Below, one piece after another: positions 25,812 through 37,682 of a stretch of DNA of 64,000 nt; within the stretch, counting starts at the first letter, position 1; each line of letters opens with the position of its first letter. The position numbers and the translations under genes were made by a program. Source of the stretch: Phlegmacium glaucopus (Eukaryota; Basidiomycota; Agaricomycetes; Agaricales; Cortinariaceae). The notes under the pieces were generated by a model. That model did no database searches. It worked only from the letters and a program-made list of their open reading frames with translations, and was not told the DNA's origin. The DNA lies in NCBI GenBank assembly GCA_015039465.1, contig MU130708.1, forward strand, positions 49,231-113,230, written 5' to 3'.

Positions 25812-26370
25812 ATGGTCATGGTAGAAGTATGTATAGCGTTTACCATATCCTGGTCGTATCCAATTGGAGGCCAAGTGCTCGCCCCATGTGCACAAGTACA
25901 TACGATCTATTCATTCATGTCCTGCACTTGGTTCTAATGCAAAGATGATTGATCAATATCATTTGGAGCTCTGTTATCTCACTGCTCAATAAAACGTGTC
26001 CAATTTATATTAACTGCAACCACCGCTTGGGAAAACAAATGATTTGAATGCATGATGAGATCTTATTCAGGAATGATATTCCGGTATTCGGTGATATTCC
26101 GATAGTTTGCACGCCTGAGATTCCCCCTGTATCTTAGATCCCACAAAGCCTGGAAATCTAACCGCGTAATGTATACAACCTTGTAGGTTCTCATCATTAA
26201 TATCCAGTTGGAAAAAATAGAATAGAATAGAATAAAAACTCTGATCATGTCATAAAGGCGGAGATAAAGACAAGTGTCGTCGATGGTTAGTTCTTGATGG
26301 AGGTAGTAGTAATAGCTTCGAGAAAGTGGAGGTGTTGATTCTCATCGTAGCCTTTCTTTCCGCCTGGTGG
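25812..26370. other. Convergent spacer
   Basis: This lies between the NOC2 stop and the stop of the small minus-strand gene. It is AT-rich, with imperfect TCCGGTATTCGGTGATATTCCG-like short repeats near 26077-26105, split here only for description. No coding content was recognised. Confidence 0.45.
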
Positions 26371-26747
26371 TTACCAAACCCCGAAAAATACCTTCCACCA
26401 AGGTCTACCTATACCCTGCGCGCTCTTGTCAAAGCCTTCAACGAGCCGTTCGTAATGATGCGGAGCAGTAGCAGGCCGTAGTATTCTTTTTGACAGGGGG
26501 TACTAATAATGCAGCAAGTTAAGGACTGAAAGTGATAAGGTTAACGCGAAGGGCTTACCTGTTTTTGCAACTGGTTGTCTCTCAACGCGCATGCAGCATC
26601 AACGGCTTGTGGGGTGAGCCTTGGATGGGCAGCCAAAGATTTTAGGAAAGTCTGCAGTTGCAGATTCGGTCTGAATGGGTCTTTTATCCATGATTCCGCG
26701 ATAGAATTTAACTTTTGGGAAAGTTGCTTTACAGTTGCTGTAGCCAT
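26371..26747 (-). CDS. Small conserved-looking fungal protein (106 aa)
   Basis: Two exons (26747-26559 and 26502-26371) with a clean GTAAGC..TAG intron of 56 nt encode MATATVKQLSQKLNSIAESW, then a Gln/Leu-rich helix, and after the intron a YPLSKRILRPATAPHHYERL block ending KVFFGVW. The pattern YPLS..LRPA..P.YY/HY..L seems familiar from small fungal proteins that may be mitochondrial, but I cannot name the family. The gene is divergent from the Hsp70-like gene with 277 bp between starts. The start codon is chosen as the first ATG after the promoter gap. Function is unknown. Confidence 0.7.
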
Positions 26748-27024
26748 TATGTAGAGACTGAGAGATAGTAACGTGCGTGACTAAGCAATAAATATTGATG
26801 GCGCGACGCTCGCTGCAAGGAGAGCCTGTGCCTCTATTTCAGTTACTGAAAATCCAATGAGGATCCTGACCGTCGCTACTCACTGACCTTTTCACTAAAT
26901 ACCTCAAAGCTTATTATTATTGTGTGTTCTGTAGACGAAATTCATATTGGTCCCGACACACAGCCACCAGGGACGTTGGGTTTCCTAGTGAACTGTCGTT
27001 GTTGTCACATTTCTGACATCCACC

Positions 27025-30000
27025 ATGGGCGGTTGTTGTGGGGAGGACAGAAACAAGCAAAATATTGCTACGAATGGCCAACCTCCACTGCTCAATGGTA
27101 ACACAATAACTAGTCAACCAACTTTCCAGCCAGGGCCTAACGGTGTCTTTCAACAACCTACCCTTTCAACACCTCCTGTCGCTCATACTAATACCTTCTC
27201 TTCGAATGGCTTATGGGGCCAGTCTCAATCTCCTCCTTTGATGAATGAGTTCGGTGCAACGCCTCTATCTCAATCGACATTGACGGCAGTGCCTACTTTT
27301 ACTGGAACAACTTATAATGGTTCAAATTTTGAGGTTGCCAATGGCTTCTCTTCTATAAATCAATCTATACCCCGACCGCAATCTTCTCATTCTCCTCATT
27401 CCCCGCCTCCTCAATCAAATGCAAAGCCTCCTATTCCAGATGAAGGAAAGATGTCCATCTCTATCGACTTCGGTGTGTACCAGCATGTAATTTCACGTCA
27501 AACTCTCATCCTTGTCCAGGTACAACATTTTCTGGTGTTGTAAGTTAAATCCCTTTTGCAAAAGGTTCTGCGTTTAATCGATATAATAGGCATATGGGTC
27601 TTCACGTATTGCTGGTGGGCAAGTCCAGCAAATCTTGAACTGGCCGGGGTCCTTCGAAACGTTCCGGAAGGTTAGTAACGAAAATATAATGTTGCAAGTT
27701 GCAAGTTAAACAACATATAGATACCCACCTGCCTCCTTTACGACGAGTTTGGCCAAGTCCTTGCTTGGGGATTAGAGGCTAAAAACACCGGCTCCATACC
27801 GGGCACCACCCGTTGTGAATGGTTCAAGCTTTTCTTGGAACCCCAAGCACTTCGTGACGATTCTGCAATCGATCCTCGACTACCCAATTTACCAGTGAGC
27901 TTGAAGATTTATCGTTATCAGTACTATATCTTATCATCATCATCTATAGCCTGGGAAGAGAGCTGTTGACCTTATCGTTGATTTCCTCAGCTGTCTCTGG
28001 GAGTATGCAAAGGATCAAATCACGAGGGACATTGGAGCCGTTGCTGACTTGAGTATGTCAATAATTTCTTTTTTTTTAAAAATCCTACGCAGTAACTAAG
28101 GCCACAATCGGAAGACTCCGCCGATGTATGGTTAACGGTGCCTGCCGCCTGGGATGCAAAAGGTTGTGACATCATGAGAGAGGCTGCTATCACAGCTGGC
28201 CTTGTCCAGAGCTCGAAGGCTGGCGATACCACTTGGAGAGATCGACTGAGAATCATAACAGAACCTGAAGCAGCAGCAGTCCATTGTGCTCGCCTTACCG
28301 ACCTTCATAACCTCAAGCCCTCCCAAAATTTCATTGTCGCAGACGCTGGTGGTGGTACCGTTGATCTCGCCGTCTATAAGGTCAGTTATCCTCAAGGGAA
28401 AATGGACTCATCTTTTGACCTCGTTTGTCCACGAATGGATAGATAATAGGTCAGATGGCAAACCTAGAAATCGCCGAAATCTGCGCAAGGTCTGGTGCTA
28501 ATTGTGGAAGTCTTTTCTTGGATCTTCGATTCCGCGAACTCGTCAAAGTATGTACCATCGATGCATATGCAATTTATTCAATGTTCCATCCGCTAACGGA
28601 TGACTAGGCCCTTCTGGCCGACCACCCTGCTCATCTGGACCCCCCATCTCTGGCTTATTTTAGTCCGTCCATCAATAAACTACCTTGTTTGACAGCCGAA
28701 TCTAATACCATTCCCAGTGAATTCTTTTAGTGAAACGGATAAATTAAATTATATCGGGATTGCTGATGACGGTTAGTGAACGATGAAAACGGATTTTCTT
28801 GTTCGCTTACAACTCAACATATAGAGAATACGTTCCACTTCACATGTTTCAATCCTGATGACCCACATGATCCATCTGTTGGTTTGATAAACGGTCAACT
28901 TTCAATTCCCGGGAATTTACTGCGCAGAGAAGTTTTTGACCCCGTGGTGAACCAAGTTAGTTACCGTTATTTATCTTAGTCGAGCACTAACCTGTCAAAA
29001 TTAGGTTTTGGAACTTATTGAAGAGCAGCTCTCTAGAGTCGATCAGCCTGTTCATGCTCTTCTTCTCGTGGGAGGATTCGCTGGTAGTGAGTACCTCAAA
29101 GAGCGAGTGCATGTACGTTATGGTTCCGCAATACTTTTTTCGCCGTTAACTTTATCTATTTTCAGAGCCAACTTGGTTCTCGAATCAAGGTTATCGCTCG
29201 TCCACCCGATGCTGATACAGCAACGCTGCGTGGTGCAGCGGCATACGGCTTGGCACGACGACCTCTTGTGTCAACCGTCATTGCTCCACGCTCATACCTT
29301 ATGAAGGCATGTACTGCTCCAGTAGCGATTCCGAGCTTTTATAAAATTCCGTTTTTTATCTCACGCAGGTGAAGCTTCCTGCCGACCAAGAAGATTGGCT
29401 CAAACGACCAGCCTATATCAGAAACAATGATGCGGGGGTTCCGATCTGTGAGAACAGGTACGTTTTCCAACGTGGTTCTTTCCACTGGTCCTGTTTGAAC
29501 GAGCCGGCGGCGTTAGGTTACAGTACCTCGTTTCGAAGGGAGCTATTCTCCGAAAGGGGTACGATTTTCAGCGCTTCTTATTTAATGACCCTTCCGTCTG
29601 ATACGATGATATACCCACAGGCAACGTCTAACGACGAAATTCTGGTACGTACACCCCGATCAAGTCTACCCTTCCCCTTTTGGAATTAACTCCCCCAAAG
29701 TAAATTTTCGCAGACAGTTCAAGGTGAGGATTGAGAGCATTGTTCTTTAAACGTAATTGGTACTTATGAGATTATTAGATTCGACATTCGTTGCGACGCT
29801 CTATACAAGTGACACGGAAAAAATGATGCGGTATAGCGACGAGGGTGAGACCACTGAACTTTGCAAATGGACTGTCGATTTGTCTTCGTTACCCACATTC
29901 CGCGAAAATGCTTCTATGGTGGCATCGATGGCTGGCTTTTACACAGGTAAGGTTGATCAGCCAAGTGGTTCGTTACTTTTTTATGAAAGAACTGGCCCTA

Positions 30001-30163
30001 GAATTCGAGCTCGGTTTGGAGTTAGACAGCGCCGAAGTCCGTGGAATCCTCCTTTATAATAATCAGGAATGGGGAAGGTTCGCTTCTTCTCATACCTATG
30101 CTCCATTAACAGTTTGAGATTAATGTAACATTTAACAGGGTTACGTTTGATTTCTTTGGTTAA
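27025..30163 (+). CDS. Hsp70-like (HSPA12-type) ATPase-domain protein with N-terminal acylation motif
   Basis: The protein starts MGGCCGEDRNK, a plausible N-myristoylation site with adjacent palmitoylable cysteines. About 120 residues rich in Asn, Ser, Thr and Pro follow. Then comes an actin/Hsp70-fold ATPase: SIDFGTTFSGVAYG (phosphate 1, formed over a 20-nt exon at 27520-27539), LLYDEFGQVLAWG, VWLTVPAAWDAKG, TEPEAAAVHC, IVADAGGGTVDLAVYK (phosphate 2), and LLVGGFAGSEYL (adenosine loop). The C-terminus lacks a canonical Hsp70 substrate-binding domain, as in HSPA12. Such proteins are numerous in mushroom genomes. The last intron begins at 30078 with the donor GTTCGC, and the stop is 30161-30163. 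If acylated, it would sit at a membrane; that is inference. Confidence 0.85.
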
Positions 30164-30772
30164 AATCCCTCATCTAGCCATGATCTACTTAGCATATGCT
30201 ATGCTTTCTCTTTGGATATACTTTATGATCTGTCTCATGGACAGCTACTTCCATTTATGTCCCGTTTTTCTCTACTTCTTGACCGGCTGCGTGTTTTCCA
30301 CACAATTAAGTTACGGTATATATTTTTTCTTCTTTTTCAGCGGGTGAGTCGGATCCAACTACTTATTACAATCTCATTCGCACTCCCCCCTCTCCCGGGA
30401 CAGATCGAGAAATATTTGTGAACATCGCGTTATTTTCGGAGGAGCTGAGGTAGCAACTTAGGAAATTCCAAGGAAATACCTGTGATGAGCTCAATTTTCC
30501 CCTTAAGACATATAGCCCTAAAAGGACCGCTAGTGCGAAATCGTTCTACATTCCTTATCGGACCTACAGGCTGGGTTTACAGCCATATGCCTGGTTCCTG
30601 TATATCTTTGCCATTTTGGAGGATCTTCGGCATATGGGTATCCGGGGGTTGCCGACGATCCAAATCTTCGGCATCTCCCGGCAGGCAGCGACCCGATTCG
30701 GAGCGTCCATCACCCACTGGACTACATATAAAAGCCCGCTCCAGAAAATTTGTAAGTTTACCCATATCAGCT
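30164..30772. other. Spacer upstream of ALO1
   Basis: No gene is recognised between the Hsp70-like stop and ALO1. An open frame continues upstream of the ALO1 ATG to 30482, but its residues have no family similarity and a TATA-like box lies inside it, so it is treated as promoter. Confidence 0.5.
30727..30734 (+). promoter_or_regulatory. TATA-like box of ALO1
   Basis: TATAAAAG lies 39 nt before the ALO1 ATG at 30773. With a start site about 30 nt downstream, the 5' leader would be very short. It also supports the ATG at 30773 over an upstream start in the same frame. Confidence 0.6.
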
Positions 30773-32434
30773 ATGGCCTCCCAATTGACTGCTCGTCCTA
30801 GCGATATACCCTTAAGAAATCTATATAACCTGCTGCAATCCATCACTATACCCTCAGAGGATACTCGCTTCACGAACTGGGGCAGAACGTTTACTTGCAC
30901 GCCATCCGCAATATTCGAACCTGAGAATGAATTCCAATGTGAACTCGTTCTAGAATTAGCCCGTCGTGAGGGCAAAACCATCAGGGTGGCCGGTGTCGGT
31001 CACAGTCCCAGCGATCTGGCTTGTACTACCCAATACATGTTAAGAACAACCAAACTTAACCGGGTATTGGAGGTAACTAAGATCGGTCATCCCTCATCTT
31101 TGTGCTTGCAGCCCTTACATGTTATCTATCTCCAGATTAATACCGAGAAACATTATGTCGTTGCTCAGGGAGGTATCACTCTCCATGATCTTCATACTCA
31201 ACTGGACAAGAACAACCTTGCGATGACGAACGTTGGTTCCATTTCCGAGCAATCCTTGGCTGGTGTCATAACGACAGCAACTCATGGTTCGGGAATAGGT
31301 TATGGTGTACTCTCAACTCAAGTGAGAGCGTTATCCTTACTTTTGGCCGATGGGTCTCGAGCGTCTTGTTCGCGTACCGAGCGCCCGGACCTTTTTCTAG
31401 CGTCGATTTGCGGCTTAGGTACAACTGGTATCATTCTGAGCGTTCAATTGGACGTCGAACCCGCCTTTCGCTTGAAGGAAATTCAACAATCCTTGTCATT
31501 TGACGAGGTCCTCCAGAACTTTGATAAACATGTCCATTCAGCGGAGCATGTCAGGTTCTGGTGGTTCCCCACAACGGACGTTATAAGATGCAGTTATTCC
31601 AATCGCACGAACGAGGTAATTTTATCTCCTGCCTTATCGGTACTAGTGCTCAATCAAGGAATATTTTTAGGCATCTAACCCCGCAGGAAGCTGGCTGTGG
31701 CATTCGTTCATGGGCTATCATGTTATCCAATTTCTACTCTTCCTGGGACGTTATTTCCTATTCCTGAACACCTACGTCGCCAACTTTGCTTGTTGGCTTG
31801 TAAGCGGAGCGAGCCTGGGCATAGACGACAGCTACAAGATTTTCAACGTTGATTGTCGGGTAAGCCTTTGATATTGGAAAAAAGCACCATAGAATCTTAT
31901 GACACATATAGTATCCACAGCATACCACGGAGTGGGCAATTCCCTATGAAAATTCTCAGGCCTGCCTTGGTGAATTCCGTGAATACTTGCAGAAAGAGCA
32001 GCGCAATCCTCAAGGCATACGACCTCATTTTCCTGTAGAGATCAGGTTCTCCTCTCCCGATGACATTTGGTTGAGTCCTAGCTATGCTCAACGAAGTTGC
32101 TGGATTGGAATTGTGCAATACAAGTGGGTTATCATTCAGTAAAATTTATCACGACTTGAACTATTTCTTCTCTAGGCCTTATGGTTTCAACGTACCCTAC
32201 CGTAAATTGTTTCAAGCATTCGAAGAGATCGTTAGCCGGCACCAAGGACGACCTCATTGGGCCAAACCTCATCAGCTGCAGCCCAAAGAACTTCGGGCAT
32301 TATACCCTTGTTTCGAAGACTTCACTCGGGTTCTCGATACCGTTGATCCGAATGGTATCTTTCGCAATGAATATATCCAGCGCCATATTATGGGGAGGCC
32401 GATAGACGCTAGGGTGTTCAAGTCAGTTCGGTAG
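30773..32434 (+). CDS. ALO1: D-arabinono-1,4-lactone oxidase
   Basis: An FAD-linked aldonolactone oxidase that makes erythroascorbate, the fungal ascorbate analogue, at the outer mitochondrial membrane. The start at 30773 gives MASQLTARPSDIPL. The FAD domain shows FTNWGRTFTCTP, GKTIRVAGVGHSPSDL (His of the covalent-FAD motif), VVAQGGITLHDLH, GSISEQSLAGVITTATHGSG and GLGTTGIILSV. After introns come the hydrophobic LWHSFMGYHVIQFLLFLGRY region, GIDDSYKIFNVDC, IRFSSPDDIWLSPSYAQRSCW, KPYGFNVPYRKLF and the HWAK block in GRPHWAKPHQL. The stop is 32432-32434. It converges on UBC7 with 123 bp between. Length and motifs match the family. Confidence 0.92.
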
Positions 32435-32557
32435 TCTATGGCTACCGATGCAATGGCTGGCTGACTGTGAACAAGAATATCTATTTACCGTGTTCCATCT
32501 CTAATCTTCGAGGCTTTATGGTAACCTAGTGTACAATTTGTTATATACATGGTTCAT

Positions 32558-33419
32558 TTATAGACCTAATTGCTCCCTAATAGATGCTCGGACAATTCTT
32601 TCATATTCCTCCCGGTTGTCTCGATATAATTTACAACAGTCAATGTTGGCGCCACTCTCCAGGTTCGGTTCTACGCGACGTGATCGGCTATAGAGTCAGA
32701 GACTTTTATATATATATATAAGTACTCACCTGCAAGCATTGAAATCACACTGAGAATGACCTTCTCAACGCTCTGAACGGGACTCCAGCGTTCGGAAGCT
32801 TGTTCGTACATGGTAGGGTCGTCTCCGGGGGTGTGTAAGATGGATATGCAGACATTGCCATCGGCATAAACTGTAAGGCCAAATGAGCACGCAAGTGCTT
32901 ATAGAACGAGCTGTCCCTCACTATTTGGATGGAACAATGGGGGGTCGAATTTCATCTTGAAGGGTGACAGCGGATAATCAGTTGGCTTGAAGACACGAGT
33001 GAAGGGGTATTTTTGAGTCCAGTGTTATCAGCAGGTAGGGCCAAAATCATACAAATGTCAGCTTGGCAGCGAATACGCCACCTTCCTAAGATTGCAAATG
33101 TAAATAGATAGGAAGGAGTGTATGGTTTTAGTTCAAATACTTACAAAAGGTGTGTCTTTTGGGCCACAAATTAGAGCCTCCCAGGTGAAGAAGTCAGACT
33201 CGGAGATTGGACCTTGATAGATAGATTTCAATGATTGAATAAGAGGATGAACTATTGAGGCTGACCAGCAGTGAACATTCCATCGGGAGAACCTGCGATA
33301 TGTCAAAACAAAAGGATAACAATGTCCTGAAATAACTGTTCACCTCCTGCGGTCAGCTGCTTGTACTCTGTCATTAAACGCCGAAGCGCAGTTGCACTAT
33401 TACTGGGCCTGCTTGTCAT
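32558..33419 (-). CDS. UBC7: Ubiquitin-conjugating enzyme E2, UBC7/UBE2G2 type
   Basis: Six or so short exons encode a complete E2 of about 165 residues. The start at 33419 gives [22 protein letters not shown]. Then come [53 protein letters not shown] with the catalytic Cys, [26 protein letters not shown] (the acidic-loop insertion of this subfamily), and [11 protein letters not shown]. It ends REQLGL at 32558. UBC7 works at the ER membrane in ER-associated degradation with Cue1-like and Hrd1/Doa10 partners, by family knowledge. A TA-dinucleotide run lies in its last intron (32704-32718). Its start codon is only 90 bp beyond the stop of RPC2, which is upstream on the same strand. Confidence 0.92.
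32704..32718. repeat. (TA)n microsatellite in UBC7 intron
   Basis: A short run of TA dinucleotides lies within the last intron of the E2 gene, about 20 nt from the exon end. It could vary in length between strains. Confidence 0.7.
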
Positions 33420-33508
33420 TCTTGTGTAAAGAACAAAAGGTCAGATGCACTATTTACGGCTCCGACGGTCTAATATAAACTCCGCAGATTTAAAAAGCGG
33501 CACGACTG

Positions 33509-36500
33509 TCATGCATCATCGAGTACTAAGCGGGGTACCACATTCATGGCCATCAACTGTAAAAAGGAGTTGTAAAAATGCCTCATATATGCCAGTAAAC
33601 GACACACCTCTTGGAACAACAACTTCGCAGCGTAAGGTATTGTTAGTTGAGCCATTTTCTTTGAACTCTTGCAATAGGTACACCACCCATTGTAACCCAT
33701 CAATCCACACTCCTGGCAGGCATTGACTTCAAATTTATCAGAAGATATCATCAGCCGTTCAAGTAGGAGCTGTGTCGCCCCATAACCAATAAGACAATCT
33801 CGTTCCATCTCTCCCAGACGCAGTCCCCCTTCTCGGGACCGACCCTCTGTCGGCTGGCGGGTAAGGGTTGCACGAGGTCCTCTGCGTAACATTCAGCCCC
33901 CGCTTGTCAAAAAACAATTTTACAAACTTACCTTGCACGAGCGTGCATTTTATCCATGACCATGTGTTCTAATAGTGTCCTAGGTTAATAACCACCCGAA
34001 GAATCAAGTTCATGACTTACTCAGTTTCTAAGACGTATACATTAATATTTAAGGCGTCAAGAGGCAAAAAATAGGCATACTTGGTAATAGATGGGCCCAA
34101 AATATACATATGCTTCAAGAGGTTCCCCAGTGATACCACTTGTGAGCATATCTTTCCCCGCATAGCTGAACCCGTTTTCCACTAGGATTCGGCTCATGTC
34201 TGCAACCTGAATCTGTGTGAATTTATGTATATCACCTGAGCGGAAACGGATCTACCTTGGATCCACCGAAAGCAGTGCCGTATTGCAATTTTCCTGTCAA
34301 GACGCCAGCCTGAGTACTCAGGGTTAAGATATCGTAGATAAAATTTACATAGAGGCGAACCTTGCCCGCTAGTAGTTCAATCATCTTTCCAACAGTCATC
34401 CGAGAAGGAAACCCGTGTGGGTTCATGATTGTATCTGCATATATCAGTCTGTCAGAAATGTCCGCATTGATAGAGTCAAGCACGCTTACCAGGATTAATG
34501 CCCTGATCATTAAAGGGCATATCTTCTTGGTTCACAATCAAACCGCACACACCTTTTTGCCCGTGGCGTGAAGAGAACTTGTCCCCTAGCTCAGGTCTGC
34601 GAGTTTGACGGATGAGAACTTTTATGAGAGTTTGGTCATTTTCAGTGTCGCTGATCAGTACTTTGTCAATATTTCCCGCCACAGGAGATTTGTACGTGAG
34701 TGGCGTGTTCTTATAAGGTACCGAAGCAGCTTGACCCGTGAACGTGTTATCGGTGGCATTGGAAGGCGATTGTTTGTTAACGTAGACATCTCCGGGGTCA
34801 ACGCGTTCTCCAACGCCAGCAAGCCCGTCCAATTGAATGATATCGTATTTTTTGGCGATCTGGCCATTTTCGTCCAAAGGTGCGTCAGCCAAGCGGTCAA
34901 ATCTGCACAAAAAAAATTTCAAAGAAGTGATCATATTACTAAACGCAAAAAACTTACGTCCCATTAGGGTATTTTCGGATTAGAGTTGCGTTCTTTCGCA
35001 AAACTTGACACCTGCCATACCCGCGATCCAAACTCGCCTGTCATTGAAGGGTAAATGGCAATGTGACGAAGATACAGGAGAAATTCTTCACCCGGTTGAG
35101 AATAAGAGCATCTTCGATATCATACCCGGAGTAACTCATGACAGCGACCGTCGCATTTTGACCAGCCGGTAATTTATCATAACCGACCAGCTCGATGGTC
35201 TTTGTTTTCACCATGGGCTGCTGAGGGTAGACCGACAAATACAGGAGTGTGTCAATACGATTAAGCTGATTATAGGCAATGGCGCCGATCGCTTGTTTAC
35301 CCATGGCACATTGGTATGTATTCCGAGGTGATTGATTGTGGTGAGGATAGGGAATTAGGCCGGCAACAGCTCCTAGGAGCGTAAATGGTTCGATTTCAAG
35401 ATGTGTGGTGTTAGGAACGATATCACTCTCATACAGAGCAATATAGGTGTCGTTTTCTTCATTTACGTCCAGATATTCGACAAGCCCCTTTCGAAGAAAA
35501 TCATCGAAGGTGACTGCCTTTTTCTTGAGAAGCTATATAAAGTCGTCAAGTGACTTGCTGTACTGATCTAGCAAAAACATGTCTTACAATAATATGTGCT
35601 GATGTGACTCTGGGTCGTCCATTTTCGACGATGATGGCCGGTCTACAGATACGCCCGCCATCGCTCGCAATATGAACGGCTCGGTGGTGATGATTGATGT
35701 AAATGCTGACGAATTCGCTAAAGCGTCGAGCTCTTCGGAGCTTGCGAAAGTGTGTGACAAATCGAGTGGGATACCGTGTGAGGCCAATGATGGTTCCATT
35801 GACATTCACGACAAATGTATGAGGGCTGTATATCTCCGTGCCGGTACTTAGATTGATATCTAGATAAATGCCTCATAAGATCGATTGAAGCCAAGCATAT
35901 GGGAATCAACAAACCTTCAACGCCTAACATAAAGGCGAGGCGGATGATAGGCTCCTCTTCAACATCAGTTGTGATATGTGTCATTAGTGCCAGATTTTTC
36001 ACAAGACCACAGGCTTCTCCCTCAGGCGTATCACTGGGACAGAGGACACCCCATTGACTTGGTTGGAGCGCGCGAGGACCGCTAACCTTCCGAGTTTTTT
36101 CAAACTGAGAAGAGATACGAGTCATCATTCCCAGAGCGGAAATAAAGCTCAAGCGGCTAAGAACGTGCGTGACCCCTGCGCGCTCCATTTTGAAACGTTT
36201 TAGGGACCAATTCCCTGTAGAAATGGCTCGTACAAAGCCGGAAGTAAGGTGATCTCCTTGCATTCGCATCGTGTTGAAGGCATCAAATTCACTTGTACGC
36301 GATGGTTTCTTGAGTACTTTATCGATTGCGATCTTGAGGTTGGAATTATAGGTTTTGAACAAGTCCTCGAAAAGAAGTGCTAGTAATTGACCTGCGCTGA
36401 AACGAAATAAGGTCTCTAGGTCTGTGTATCGGGATCTCAAAAAAACACATACAGTTCTAATCGTTTATTTCCGACGTAGTCGCGATCGTCGACCATGTTT

Positions 36501-37682
36501 TCATCATCTATTGCCATTAGGACGCGACGCGTCATCGTCGCAACAAATATAGCCTTAGATCGAAAATCGAGCCCATTGACAGGCACATGCGCTAAGACAA
36601 TTGTCGCCAGCGCTTCTAGTGCTTCTTCCCAAGCAGGTCTGCGAGGGCCCATCACGCGCCGGTTTACTTTAACCCTGGTTCCAATATACTCTAAGGCTTG
36701 CTGTCGAGTAAAAACGCCGAGTTTGGCTGCATCTTCAATATTTGCCGAGAAAACTGTTTTGTACGATTCGGTATTACCGGCCGTAAGGAGCAGGATTTCC
36801 TTGTCAGATTGTATACCTAGAGCTTTGAGAGCAATGACTATGGGAACGTCTTCGTGAATTGAATTGTGCCGGAGATAGATCCTTCCTTTCTTTGTGGCAA
36901 CATAGGTCTTTGATTTCAATCCTCCATGTGTTGACCTATGATAAAAATAAGTCATTCAATGTATAGGCCAGAGAGAAAAGCATTATGAAAGGCGTACGAA
37001 GTACAGGAGGCTTGCACAATACCCTTAACCTTGTCCGTTTCCACTATAATCCGATTCTTGCTCAATTGTTCCTGCACCAGTATAACCTTTTCCGTTCCTT
37101 TCACAACAAAGTATCCGCCAGGATCTAGAGGACATTCAATCATGCGAGCTAACTCAGCCTCTGTACGCCCGGTCAAAACGCACTTGCTACTTCTCAGCAT
37201 GATTGGAAGTCGTCCAACGTTGACATTCCTTTGAACGATGTTCTTGCCCCGAGTGTATTGAATAGTGACAACAATTGGCGCACTGTATGTAATGTCGCGT
37301 AGTCGACATTCGTTAGGGGTGACTTTTTTGTCGATGGCTGAATCTTCATTGCGGTCAGGAAAGCCGACGTTGATATCGGTATATTTCAGCCAGAAACGGG
37401 GGTCCACATCGGATGTAACTTTGTTATTTGCTTTGACAATATTTTTTATATCGACATCCACAAAGTAATTGAAGGAGTCAATATGTTGCTTGACAAGACC
37501 TTTTACTTGAAGGAAAGCAGGTAGAAGAAGCCATTTGTCCTAAAGTGTTGTTATAGATTACCTTTTTTTTAACGTGAAAGCATGGAGCGCACCTCAACGC
37601 TCTTTATCGGATCTGTTAAACCCAATCCACGCCAGTTCATGCGATTGAGATGGTCCCATTCGCTCTCTTCATCGACGGCCAT
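33509..37682 (-). CDS. RPC2: RNA polymerase III second-largest subunit RPC2
   Basis: Roughly 1,130 residues in many exons. The start at 37682 gives [20 protein letters not shown]. Blocks in order: [155 protein letters not shown], and near the end the zinc-site region [16 protein letters not shown] and [11 protein letters not shown]. The [18 protein letters not shown] block is typical of Pol III rather than Pol I or II. It acts in the nucleus to make tRNA and 5S rRNA. The stop is at 33509, and the final intron is about 50 nt. Confidence 0.93.

Noticed and set aside
30482..30772. Upstream extension of the ALO1 reading frame
   Set aside because: The residues do not match the family and a TATA-like box lies just before the internal ATG at 30773.
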